A stretch of 64,000 nucleotides of DNA from Diplonema papillatum (taxonomy: Eukaryota > Euglenozoa > Diplonemea > Diplonemida > Diplonemidae), in the NCBI GenBank assembly GCA_030068145.1, contig JAPJBO010000469.1:1-64000 (forward strand), in the 5' to 3' direction. Under the pieces are notes generated by a model. That model did not search any database. It was given only the letters and a program-made list of their open reading frames with translations, and had not been told where the DNA came from. Shown here piece after piece: positions 31,822-43,576 of the stretch (within the stretch, counting starts at the first letter, position 1; the number at the start of each line of letters is the position of its first letter). Position numbers and translations under genes: made by a program.

Positions 31822-32220
31822 TCTATTCCACATTCTCGCTTTCATTTCACCAACCCTGTGACAATTATCATCTTCACCGTTTCTGCCAACGCGACCTTTT
31901 CCGAGTTTGAATAGAGCATCTATTTGGTATCGGAAAGTAGGTGCGAGATCAGGCAAACCTTGTGCGCTAGCTTCGTTTAACCGTGAATCTAATAATCAGG
32001 GCTTACCCCACACTCTCGCTTTCATTTCACCAACCCTGTGACAATTATCATCTTCACCGTTTCTGCCAACGCGACCTTTTCCGAGAGAGAGAGAGTTTGA
32101 ATAGAGTATCTATTTGGTATCGGAAAGTAGGTGCGAGATCAGGCAAACCTTGTGCGCTAGCTTCGTTTAACCGTGAATCTAATAATCAGGGCTTACCCCA
32201 CATTCTCGCTTTCATTTCGC
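31822..32220 (+). repeat. retroelement monomers 3 and 4, no ORF between them
   Basis: Two ~188-bp monomers in tandem: TTTGAATAGAG at about 31908 and 32096. At monomer 3 the GA tract is absent (TTTTCCGAGTTTGAATAG); at monomer 4 it is short. This looks like the recombination product of terminal repeats or a solo tandem. Confidence 0.75.
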
Positions 32221-32226
32221 GACCTT

Positions 32227-32230
<4 letters not shown>

Positions 32231-32290
<60 letters not shown>
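32231..32290. repeat. (GA)n microsatellite at the retroelement junction
   Basis: About 60 bp of GA after GCGACCTTTTCCGAGAG, followed by AACACATCAAAACAAGTC of the second retroelement family. Confidence 0.85.
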
Positions 32291-32292
<2 letters not shown>

Positions 32293-32307
32293 ACATCAAA
32301 ACAAGTC

Positions 32308-32487
32308 AAAGGGTGTGGGCCTCCACCGTCAGGTGGGCCCCCACCGTCAGGTGGGCTAGGCTAGTTCCGGGGTGGCTCCCTGGGAGGGACAGGGACGGGG
32401 TTAGTCACGCCTTAGCAGTCCCAGGGCCTCTCCCCACCCACCTGTATGTGTTCTCGTGGTCACCGCTACCGCGTTGACCTTTCCCGA
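32308..32487 (+). repeat. ~170-bp direct repeat, left of truncated retroelement
   Basis: GGGTGTGGGCCTCCACCGTC ... GCTAGGCTAGTTCCGGGGTG ... GCGTTGACCTTTCCCGAGA. Repeated at 33421-33582; the left copy has an extra CCACCGTCAGGTGGG unit. ACACATCAAAACAAGTC occurs on both sides of the left copy. Confidence 0.75.
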
Positions 32488-32494
32488 GAACACA

Positions 32495-33419
32495 TCAAAA
32501 CAAGTCAAAGGGTGTGGCACGTGACCGCGGGAGCGGAAGTTGCGCCGGGAACCGAGGCAACGAGGTCCCCCGCGTGTACGGGTCCGCCAGCTGTCCGCCG
32601 GACGGCACCCAGTCAGGGCGGAGGACAATCCCTCTGCGCCCGGCAACACGAAGAGACCGGGACAAAACGCGATTCGCGGCGTACGAGGAAGAACTCCCCT
32701 TCGCCACGGCGCCCACAACCGCCGCGTTGTCGATGCGGCACCGCTGCGCCCCCGGCGCCCAGCACAGCCGAACCACACCTTCCGCGAACGCCAACATCTC
32801 CTTCAAGTTGATGTGGGCGTCCGCGTCCGGTCCCGCGAACACGCCCTGCCGCCCGTCCACGAACCGGCCTTCCGCCTCCAGCAGCGCCGCCCACGCCCGC
32901 GAGCTGGCGTCCGTCCACAGGACGCTCCCTGTGTCCTCAGGGACGCCGCCCACGACCCACGGGTTCTCCCGGACGATCTTCCGGAGCGCGCCCAGCTCCC
33001 GTCTCGCCGACGGAGGAACGTCGACGACCTCGTCCCACACCGGCGCTGCGGCACCCACCATGCGACCGCCGAGCCTCCCCGCGAACGACAGCAACGCCGC
33101 GAAATGGCAGCGGGGCACCGCCAGGATGTCCGTCGCCCAGACGGCGCCCCCGAAGACTTCGGCGAACTGACGGGCCGTCGCTCTGCCGGAAAGCACCGCC
33201 GTCATCCCGCTGCCGTCGACCCACCGCTCCGCCCACGCCGGGTCGAGCCTGTGCCGCTGCGTCTCGGCAGCCAGGTCGAACTCCACACCCACACACACGA
33301 ACCGCGAGCGAACCTGCCACAACGCGTCGTCGCCTTCCGCCCGCACTTCGACCCGCGCCGCCTGCGCCCGCTTCCGAAAAACGGCCACGTTCCGCTCTGC
33401 CTCGTCCAGCGTCCCACCC
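32495..33419 (-). pseudogene. 5'-truncated RT-RNase H of a second retroelement family
   Basis: The minus-strand frame (GTLDEAERNVAVFRKRAQAA...) begins abruptly at the flanking repeat. It retains the end of the RT (CVGVEFDLAAETQRHR, matching VLGVEFDLAAKRYRL of elements 1 and 2) and RNase H motifs SVLWTDASS, HINLKEMLAFAEGV, RIDNAAVVGAVAKG and SGGQLADPYTRG. The polymerase active site is missing, so it cannot be an active RT. It is a distinct, diverged relative on the opposite strand. The direct repeats on both sides could be its terminal repeats. Confidence 0.75.
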
Positions 33420-33420
33420 T

Positions 33421-34837
<1,417 letters not shown>

Positions 34838-37622
34838 AGTGACGCGTCGGCAGTATTTGCACTTCAGGATGGGGCTGCCGATCAGCGATTCCGTGCGTGG
34901 AAAGAATGAAAAAGCACAGGGTACCTCATAATCGCCGAGAGCCTTTTCGGTGGGCGCAAGCACGGGCTTTCTGAAACATGTAATATATATTTTCTTGCTA
35001 TTTTGGTTCGACACTTGCACGTCGACATACAGACACGTACGCTGCGCGGCATACAGTCCCCTTGGCGGAAGCAGTGCGATTTATTGGGCTTCAGCTCAAG
35101 TCACTCTCCTCGGAATTCTCGATGCCGATGGATTCGCTTTGCGGACGGCTAAACAGGAGTGCGGCCGCACACGGCCTTCAACGTGCTTGGCCCGCTGAAG
35201 AGTCGGCGTAGAACCCAGGTGAGGCGCTCCCCACCGCAAAACTACGCAGAACCCAGATTTCGGGGGAAATCCCCAAATTTGCACCTTCGGCTTGAAAGTA
35301 CACTCTTCGAGCGGGTGTAGAGCGATCTTCGCGCGGGCTGCTGTCACGGTTAGCTCAAGTCACTTTCCTCGGTTTAGGGCTGATGGGCACAGGAGCGATC
35401 TCTCGAAGTAGCCGACCGCCTCGCAGAGATGAGCTCCGTCGTGGCTCCGGCAACGTCGGCGACCGCAGACTGCGGCTCGCTGAGCGGGTTGTGCAAAGAC
35501 TGGCTTCTGCTTCTTTGCGGACGGCTGAACAGGACAGAGTGCGGCCGCACACGGCCTTCAACGTGCTTGACCCGCTGAAGAGTCGGCGTAGACCCGCCAC
35601 GCTCCCACCGCAAAACTACACAGAACCCAGATTTCGGGGGAAATCCCCAAATTTGCACCTTCGGCTTGAAAGTACACTCTTCGAGCTTTTCGGAACGGGT
35701 ATAGAGCGATCTTCGGGCTACTGTCACTGTCAGCTCAAGTCACTTTCCTCGGTTTTCTCGACGTCGATGGACTCTGTCGATTGCAGCAGTGACGAAGGGA
35801 GCACGGGCTGACGGGCACAGGCGACGGCGGAGTGAGATCAAGCCTCTCTTCGATGTAGTTGAGCCGATTGTCCAGCGCCGACAGCGCCCTGCAGATGAGT
35901 TCCGTCGTGGCTCCGGCGTCGTCGGCGACCGCAGACTGCGGCTTGCTGCGCGGGTTGTGCGTATAAGTCGATCTTTGAGTGCGTGAGCCCCTCCGAAGAA
36001 AGGTCCATCCCACTAGTTCCAGGCTACTTAGCCCGGGTCTCTCGGTCGCGTCCCCCTACTTCTCTTGGTCGCCTGGTCTTGCGTCTTGTTGGTCCGTCCG
36101 GGCTGGTCGCTTCGCGCTTCCCCTTCGTCTTGCATCACCTCGTCTCCATTCCCATATTGTTGTTGTTGTTGCTATTAACGGGATTTCGCTCGAGCCGTCG
36201 CAGTCTATTCACGTCGGGACCGTGAGCTTCTACGCTCCGGAAGAAACGAGCTGGCAGTGCCCCTACAGCGACGCTGCCGTGACTGGATCCTCTCCTCTGG
36301 ACCTCACGGGCTTCTTCGGTTTGTGCCATCTGCGACGCAGGCCGCTTTTGCGCGGGCTGTGCGTATAAGTCAATCTTTGAGTGCGTGAGCCCCTCCGAAG
36401 AAAGGTCCATCACACTAGTTCCAAGCTACTTAGCCCGGGTCTCTGGGTCGCGTCCCCCTCCTTCTTTTGGTCGCCTGGTCTTGCGTCTTGTTGATCCGTC
36501 CGGGCTGGGGGCTTCGCGGGTTGTGCGGCGGCGTCAACGACTGGCTTCTGCTCCTGTGCGGACGGCTGAACATGACGGACAGCGGCCGCACACAGCTTTC
36601 GACGGGCCTGGCCCGCTGAGGAGACGGCACCGTAGACCCCCAGCTGCCCGACAGTGCGCAATTGACCCGAAGCGGAGACCACGCGGCCCCCGGCCACCGG
36701 GGGCCGCAGGTGGCCCCAGGTGGCGATCGGCTCGCGGTGTGTGGCGTCGTCGGAAACCCAAAGCTGCTTCAAAACGCTCCGCAAAAGCTCGGAAGGAGTG
36801 CTTGAATGGACTGGTTTGGGCCCATAAAATGGCCACAGAATGCACAAAACAAGGAAGAATCCCTTCGACCGGTACCTCTTCGGCAACTCGGGGGGGCCGA
36901 TCGCCACCTGCAACGGTGCCGCGGGCTCTTCAAGCTCTTCGGAACGGGTGGAGAGCGATCTTCGCTGCCACTGTCAGCTCAAGTCACTTTCCTCGTTGTT
37001 CTCGATGTCGATGGACTCTGTCGATTGCAGCAGTGACGAAGGGAGCGCGGGGCTGACGACGGCGGAGTGAGCTGAAGCCTCTCTTCGATGTAGTCGAGCC
37101 GGTTGTCCAGCGCCGACAGCGCCTCGCAGATGAGCTCCGTCGTGGCTCCGGCGTCGTCGGCGACCGCAGACTGCGGCTCGCTGCGCAGGTTGTGCGGCGG
37201 CGTCAACAACTGGCTTCTGCTTCTGTGCGGACGGCTGAACAGGACGGACTGCGGCCGCACACGGCCCTCGGCGGGCCTGGCCCGCTGAGGAGACGGCACC
37301 GTAGACCCCCAGCTGCCCGACAGTGCGCAATTGACCCGAAGTTGAGACCGCGCGGCCTCCGGCCACCGGGGGCCACAGGTGGCGATCGGCTCGCGGTGTG
37401 TGGCGTCGTCAGAAACCCAAAAGCTGCTTCAAAACGCTCCGCAAAAGCTCGGAAGGAGTGCTTGAATGGACTGGTTTCGGCCCATAAAATGGCCGCAGAA
37501 TGCACAAAACAAGGAAGAATCCCTTCGACCGGTACCTCGGGGGGGCCGATCGCCACCTGCAACGGTGCCGCGGGCTCTTCAAGCTCTTCGGAACGGGTGG
37601 AGAGCGATCTTCGCTGCCACTG
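34838..37622 (-). pseudogene. decayed tandem copies of exon C of the ECTFxP gene
   Basis: At least three broken copies of exon C lie downstream of the intact one. The unit at 36530/37199/37859 has a spacing of about 665 bp. Markers include CTCTTCGATGTAGTCGAGCC (IEERL), GCGACCGCAGACTGCGGCTC, and LEECTFKPKVQIWG-type segments at about 35260-35312 and 35630-35685. Frames are interrupted, for example ESIDIENNEES becomes RHCCNRQSPSTS. Units at 36760-36870 and 37420-37520 also include family C repeat sequence (AAATGGCCRCAGAATG), and 36000-36060 is repeated at 36380-36440. Confidence 0.7.
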
Positions 37623-38163
37623 TCAGCTCAAGTCACTTTCCTCGTTGTTCTCGATGTCGATGGACTCTGTCGATTGCAGCAGTGACGAAGGGAGCGCGGG
37701 GCTGACGGGCGCAGGCGACGGCGGAGTGAGGTGAAGCCTCTCTTCGATGTAGTCGAGCCGGTTGTCCAGCGCCGACAGCGCCTCGCAGATGAGCTCCGTC
37801 GTGGCTCCGGCGTCGTCGGCGACCGCAGACTGCGGCTCGCTGCGCGGGTTGTGCGGCGGCGTCAACGACTGGCTTCTGCTTCTGTGCGGACGGCTGAACA
37901 AGACGGACTGCGGCCGCACACGGCCCTCGGCGGGCCTGGCCCGCTGAGGAGACGGCACCGTAGACCCCAGCTGCCCGACAGTACGCAATTGACCCGAAGC
38001 TGAGACCGCGCGGCCCCCGGCACCGTTGCAGGTCGCGATCGGCTCCCGTTGGGGCGACCGGTACCGCTTCGGCAACTCGTGCACCTCGGGCTTGAACGTG
38101 CACTCTTCGAGCTCTTCGGAACTGGAGTTCCGCTTCGGCGGGAGAGGGTTCTTCGGCTTCCAG
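37623..38163 (-). CDS. ECTFxP-motif protein, exon C (last exon)
   Basis: AAAATTGCACAG precedes the exon. It completes the codon left by exon B and reads WKPKNPLPPKRNSSSEELEE, then CTFKPEVHELPKRYRS, a Ser/Arg-rich middle, an Ala/Glu helix (ELICEALSALDNRLDYIEER) and an acidic end (ESIDIENNEESDLS) before TGA. The ECTFxPxV motif also occurs in exon A as LAACTFSPATN; such motifs are common in trypanosomatid and ciliate cytoskeletal proteins. It is the only copy with an open frame throughout; the copies downstream (34838-37622) are broken. Confidence 0.6.
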
Positions 38164-38840
38164 CTGTGCAATTTTCAGACTTCAAAGGCATGGACTGACT
38201 TTTTTTTTTAGGAAAAAAAACCAAGTCGTTCGAATGAAACTCTCGCCGACCTCAGCTGTTGTTGAACATCGGCATGCCGAGTTGATACTTCGCAACTTTG
38301 GCCTGGCAGCAGCAGCGCAGTATTTGCACTTCAGGATGGGGCTGCCTGCCATGAGCGTCGACGGCTAGCGAGTGTCGGCAGAGGGTGCAGTGGTCGGAGC
38401 AAGCTTGAACGTGGCAGGTCGGTGCCGCACAAATGATCATCATCGTGGTGCGTAGTCGTAGTAGTAGTAGTAGTTTCAGCTTAGTGTGAGTTTGATCAAA
38501 GTAACATCAAGGCAGCCCTTACAAAGACCAGCCACAGTCAACGCCGCGTGGGTGCGGGCTTTTGATATTAATCATCATGTTTCAAACCCCGATTGCGCGT
38601 AACCTGAAAGCACCCAGAGGGTGTCGGTGGTACAAAGGTGCAGTTGCCCGCATCCATCCGGCAATCAGCTCGCATCGGGGAGGTGACGCTACCCACCTGG
38701 ACAAGGTGTCCTGCTGCCCCGTAGTAGTATGTGTCGTCTGCCGAAGCAGCCGGAGACAGCAGGCGCAGGGGGCAGGTCTTGCTTTACTTTTCTCTTCTTC
38801 ATGGAGACCCGCCCCCGGCATCCCGACTGTCCACTGTCGA

Positions 38841-39134
38841 GAAAATACTCGACGTTGCTGCTTCGACTCCGAATGGAAGGGAAGAAATATAGAGGAAGGG
38901 GCAAATACAATACAAACACAATCTGATTTGTTCTTCGCTTACACCGCCGTGTGTTGCTTTCTCACTCAGGACTTTGACCTGTTTGGTTTGTGTGATTGGT
39001 CGTGTCGGGGTAGACCCGCATGACCTCACGTCCGTTCAACACGTGGTTCGGTAGTTACAGCACTTGGGATCCCTTCTGTTCTTTGTCGGGCAGCATCGTC
39101 GAGCATTTCCGTTCAAGCTGGCGCTCATGTAAAA
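38841..39134 (+). mobile_element. family A element in intron B-C
   Basis: GAAAATACTCGACGTTGCTG to GGCGCTCATGTAAAAG, antisense to the gene and about 50 bp inside the intron from the donor of exon B. The rest of the intron (38164-38840) shows no gene. Confidence 0.75.
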
Positions 39135-39182
39135 GTTTTGCGCGCGTGGTGCTTATACAAAACAAGGTTTTTCATTGCATAC

Positions 39183-39584
39183 TGGTGCAGTCGGTCCCAC
39201 GTGCCCGACTCCGGAGCCGGGCGGTGGTCGCCCCTTCTGAGCGCCTCTTCTCGGAGAACCGCCTTCTTGCGGGCCCTCAGCCGCTCTCGCTGCTCGACCG
39301 CCTTGCGGTACAGCTCGTCGAAGCGCTCATCGGTGGCCCGCTTCTTGACCGCCGGCGCCGCTGCGATCTGCAGCTCGCGCTCCCGCGCCGCGACGCGGGC
39401 TTCGTGCCGCTCCCGCTGTTCGAGTGCCTTCTGGTAAAGCTCCTCGGACCGCTGCAGCGACTCCGGCCGGGTCTTGGTCCTCCTGGCCCCCTTCTTCTTC
39501 TCCGGGTGCAGCACGTTGCGGATCCGTGTCGAGCCCTTCTCGTGCCACTCCTCTATGTGCATCTTCCGAACCTCAGGCGTAGCT
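39183..39584 (-). CDS. ECTFxP-motif protein, exon B (coiled coil)
   Basis: TCCATCCTTGCAG precedes ATPEVRKMHIEEWHEKG, and the exon ends LHCA|GTATGC in phase 2. It encodes about 134 residues, largely charged helix, with two copies of a motif: SEELYQKALEQRERHEAR and FDELYRKAVEQRERLRAR. These suggest a coiled coil with internal duplication. Phase agrees with exon A (two bases carried over) and exon C (one base needed). The motifs resemble flagellar or cytoskeletal proteins of trypanosomatids; the exact protein is not recognised. It is not a shadow: the opposite frames are Cys/Ser-rich and have no splice sites. Confidence 0.65.
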
Positions 39585-39631
39585 CTGCAAGGATGGATTT
39601 GAGAGAGAGTGTGTGGGTTACATATACGTCT

Positions 39632-39918
39632 CAAAAATACTCCACGTTGCTGCTCCGAATGGAAGGGTGGAAATATAGAGGTAAGGGGCAAATTTAATAC
39701 AAACACAATCTGATTTGTTCTTCGCTTACACCACCGTGTGTTGCTTTCTCACCAGGACTTTGACCTGTTTTGCTTGTGGTTTGTCGTGTCGGGGTAGACC
39801 CGCATGCCCTCACGTCCGTTCAACACGTGGTTCGGTAGTTACAGCACTTGGGATCCCGTCTGCTCTTTGTCGGGCAGCATCGTCGAGCATTTCCTTTCAA
39901 GCTGGCGCTTATGTAAAA
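39632..39918 (+). mobile_element. family A element in intron A-B
   Basis: AAAAATACTCCACGTTGCTGC to GGCGCTTATGTAAAAAATAC. AAAAATACTCCAC flanks both sides, which could be a target duplication. It lies directly beside the 93-bp minisatellite. Confidence 0.75.
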
Positions 39919-39948
39919 AATACTCCACAACATGTGCCCATTTGCAGT

Positions 39949-41541
39949 GCCCCTTTTCGTTGTTAGCACATATCGTTGTTAATAGTTGCCCGTTGCCAGT
40001 ACCAAAATGTGATGAAGGCAAGCGAGCATACCGTTTGAGGTGCCCCTTTTCGTTGTTAGCACATATCGTTGTTAATAGTTGCCCGTTGCCAGTACCAAAA
40101 TGTGATGAAGGCAAGCGAGCATACCGTTTGAGGTGCCCCTTTTCGTTGTTAGCACATATCGTTGTTAATAGTTGCCCGTTGCCAGTACCAAAATGTGATG
40201 AAGGCAAGCGAGCATACCGTTTGAGGTGCCCCTTTTCGTTGTTAGCACATATCGTTGTTAATAGTTGCCCGTTGCCAGTACTAAAATGTGATGAAGGCAA
40301 GCGAGCATACCGTTTGAGGTGCCCCTTTTCGTTGTTAGCACATATCGTTGTTAATAGTTGCCCGTTGCCAGTACCAAAATGTGATGAAGGCAAGCGAGCA
40401 TACCGTTTGAGGTGCCCCTTTTCGTTGTTAGCACATATCGTTGTTAATAGTTGCCCGTTGCCAGTACCAAAATGTGATGAAGGCAAGCGAGCATACCGTT
40501 TGAGGTGCCCCTTTTCGTTGTTAGCACATATCGTTGTTAATAGTTGCCCGTTGCCAGTACCAAAATGTGATGAAGGCAAGCGAGCATAACGTTTGAGGTG
40601 CCCCTTTTCGTTGTTAGCACATATCGTTGTTAATAGTTGCCCGTTGCCAGTACCAAAATGTGATGAAGGCAAGCGAGCATACCGTTTGAGGTGCCCCTTT
40701 TCGTTGTTAGCACATATCGTTGTTAATAGTTGCCCGTTGCCAGTACCAAAATGTGATGAAGGCAAGCGAGCATACCGTTTGAGGTGCCCCTTTTCGTTGT
40801 TAGCACATATCGTTGTTAATAGTTGCCCGTTGCCAGTACCAAAATGTGATGAAGGCAAGCGAGCATACCGTTTGAGGTGCCCCTTTTCGTTGTTAGCACA
40901 TATCGTTGTTAATAGTTGCCCGTTGCCAGTACCAAAATGTGATGAAGGCAAGCGAGCATACCGTTTGAGGTGCCCCTTTTCGTTGTTAGCACATATCGTT
41001 GTTAATAGTTGCCCGTTGCCAGTACCAAAATGTGATGAAGGCAAGCGAGCATACCGTTTGAGGTGCCCCTTTTCGTTGTTAGCACATATCGTTGTTAATA
41101 GTTGCCCGTTGCCAGTACCAAAATGTGATGAAGGCAAGCGAGCATACCGTTTGAGGTGCCCCTTTTCGTTGTTAGCACATACCGTTGTTAATAGTTGCCC
41201 GTTGCCAGTACTAAAATGTGATGAAGGCAAGCGAGCATACCGTTTGAGGTGCCCCTTTTCGTTGTTAGCACATACCGTTGTTAATAGTTGCCCGTTGCCA
41301 GTACTAAAATGTGATGAAGGCAAGCGAGCATACCGTTTGAGGTGCCCCTTTTCGTTGTTAGCACATACCGTTGTTAATAGTTGCCCGTTGCCAGTACTAA
41401 AATGTGATGAAGGCAAGCGAGCATACCGTTTGAGGTGCCCCTTTTCGTTGTTAGCACATATCGTTGTTAATAGTTGCCCGTTGCCAGTACTAAAATGTGA
41501 TGAAGGCAAGCGAGCATACCGTTTGAGGTGCCCCTTTTCGT
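39949..41541 (-). repeat. 93-bp minisatellite carrying a splice donor in each of ~17 units
   Basis: Period is exactly 93 bp (GTTTGAGGTGCCCC at 40033, 40126 ... 41521, 17 positions). Read on the gene strand each unit has the last codons of exon A (NEKGHLK) followed by CG|GTATGC, the donor proposed for exon A. Three units (near 41180, 41273, 41366) have a second donor-like GGTATGTG. One unit (40591) has CGTTATGC, which spoils the GGT. The frame stays open across the array because 93 is a multiple of three. Confidence 0.9.
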
Positions 41542-41846
41542 TGGTGGCCGGGGAGAACGTGCAGGCGGCGAGCTCCTCCTGCTCGCGGATCTGCTCTTCT
41601 TCGGCGCGCGTGAGGTACCCGGCGCGGCGGCGGGCGGCGCTGGTCTCCGCGGGGACGGTGCTGGCCAGCTCGGGGCTGCCGCCGGTTTCGGAGCTGAACG
41701 ACTTCGGCAGGGCTGCGGGCGGCAGCGTCGGCGACGTGTAGCGCGGCTTCGCCGGCTCGCTGCGCCGCTTCGCAGCGTTCTCACGCACCGCGGCGATCCA
41801 CTCGGCTTTCGTCCCTCGGACCTTGACAACTTCCCATCGAATGTAC
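41520..41846 (-). CDS. ECTFxP-motif protein, exon A (5' end of gene missing)
   Basis: Reads YIRWEVVKVRGTKAEWIAAV, RENAAKRRSEPAKPRYTSP, then RRAGYLTRAEEEQIREQEEL and AACTFSPATNEKGHLK, ending CG|GTATGC in phase 2. No ATG exists in this frame, so at least one upstream exon is expected. A weak AG (TTACAAAG) marks the possible 5' edge. It includes a basic N-terminal part, a Pro/Ser stretch with SPTLPP and an acidic helix before the CTFSP motif. The exon's last codons form the first unit of the 93-bp array, so its exact 3' end depends on which donor is used. Confidence 0.55.
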
Positions 41847-41879
41847 CTTTGTAAGATGTGTGTGTGTGTCGCGGACTCA

Positions 41880-42640
41880 TTTTAACGTGGTGCCCCCCTT
41901 AGCGAGAGTGTGTCCACGCTAAGATGTGTGTGTGTGTGTATGTGTGTGTGCATGTGGAATTCAATGATGGGTAACACCTGATGCGGAGTATATCCCAGGT
42001 TTTCAGCTATATTACGTTACGGCTGAAGATCCTGCCGGCTGCTCGTGGTGTGTGTGTGTGCATTTTTTAAGTTCAGGGCTTTGCGTGGGTAACGGCTCAA
42101 TCGAGTTAAAAACAGAAGTCTTGAGCCGAGTGCCGGATGGAGAAGCTGACAGGGGAGGCTCTATCCGTCCCCCGAAGGATCCCACCCCACCCACCCTTCG
42201 GAGACTTCACTCTACCGAAACCCGGGCTTCTAGGCGTGAACGTGAACCACTGTGCTCTTCAATATGCCTGGAACCTACGCCTCTAGACCTACCGTATGCG
42301 GGTTTAATATGAAACGTGTAAAGTACGAAACGGATTTAATACGAAACGTGTTAATTAAGAAACACCCCGGATCTGAAGCTATGAAACATTAACACGTTTC
42401 GTATTAAAAACTGCACTTAAATTGCCTCCTTGGAGAGAGTCACTCGGAGCCGTTGTTCCTTCTCATCCGTCAATTTAACATCCGTTTAATTCTCCTTCCG
42501 TGCGGTTGCCTTCGGAGCCGTAGGCGCCGACCCGGCGTGCGAATTAAACTCATGTTTGATGCGCTGTTCTACCAAACGGACCTCGGCTCCGCTGACACTA
42601 CGGGATCCTCGGTTGTGCTCCTTAGCTGGATTGCTAGCTC
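41880..42640. other. upstream flank: (TG)n tracts and an inverted repeat
   Basis: GTGTGTGTG tracts lie at 41855-41955 and about 42045-42060. A perfect 19-nt inverted repeat (TAATACGAAACGTGTTAAT at 42337-42355, its complement at 42388-42406) has a 32-nt loop. 42485-42550 shares GGTTGCCTTCGGAGCCGTAG with 20090-20120. No upstream exon of the ECTFxP gene was recognised. Confidence 0.55.
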
Positions 42641-42664
42641 GGTGGGAAGAGCTATGAGGTATAT

Positions 42665-42945
42665 GTAAATGGACCTCTATGCAGTATCTGTGTACATGGA
42701 CCACTGTGCAGAGTACCTGGGCCTCCATGTGTGAACATGAACCACTGTGCTCGACATTCTGCCTAGTACCACATGAACATGGACCACTATGCAGGTACCT
42801 AGGGCTTCAAGCCTGTGGGTGTACACGGACCACCATGCACACTACCTTGGCCTCTAGGCCTGTGCCGCAGTACCTACGCCTCTAGACCTAAGTATAAATG
42901 GACCACTATGCCCTTCATTATGTCTAGAACCGAAGCCTCCAGGGC
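42665..42945. repeat. degenerate minisatellite around TGGACCACTATGC
   Basis: Five or more diverged units with ATGGACCACTATGC and CCTAGGCCTC-type sequence at about 42-70-bp spacing. A related piece is at 42240-42295. Confidence 0.6.
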
Positions 42946-43142
42946 CTGTGTGTGCGTGGGCCGTGTGTCCGGTACAGGCATGTGGACAGTTATGCAGTTT
43001 ACTGCTGGAACAGGAGCAAGGCGCATGGCTATATGAGCATGACCACCCCGAGGAGACCCCAGAACTCGGGTCGTCACGACTGTACCCACCTCCGGTAGCA
43101 TTCCTGAACCGTGGCCCGAACCAACGGGGTCAAAAAATGTCG

Positions 43143-43345
43143 GTTTTTTACACTAGCGCCAGCTTGGAAGGAAATGCTCGACAATAGCTGCCAGACAAAG
43201 AACCGAAGGGATCCCAAGTGCTGTAACTACCGAACCACGTGTTGAACGGACGTGACGTCATGCGGGTCTACCCCAACACGACCAATCACACAAACACAAC
43301 AGGTCAAAAAGTCCTGAGTGAGTGAACAACACACACGGTCGCGAA
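43143..43345 (-). mobile_element. family A element, 3' part, minus strand
   Basis: TTTTTTACACTAGCGCCAGC through CACGTGTTGAACGGACGTGA to GTCCTGAGTGAGTG. Confidence 0.7.
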
Positions 43346-43576
43346 GAACTGTGAAAACGGGGTTTTGCCTAGAGGCTTTTCGTGTTATTTTGCAAATGCT
43401 TTGAGCTATCTTCGTGTCTGTGCTTTCAGTCGTCTTCTTAACCATGGTTAAGTGCGCAAATGGTGTCAGCCGAAGCTGGTAAAGCTTCGGCGCCGCCCAC
43501 GTTATGTTTGTTTAGCATTGAGTTCTTTTAAGTACATGAACCACGTGGATTAACATGCACTGCCTTGAAAGTCAGG

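Noticed and set aside
40593..41741. Plus-strand frames through the 93-bp array
   Set aside because: They exist only because the period is a multiple of three; the minus strand has the exon, the donor and phase agreement.
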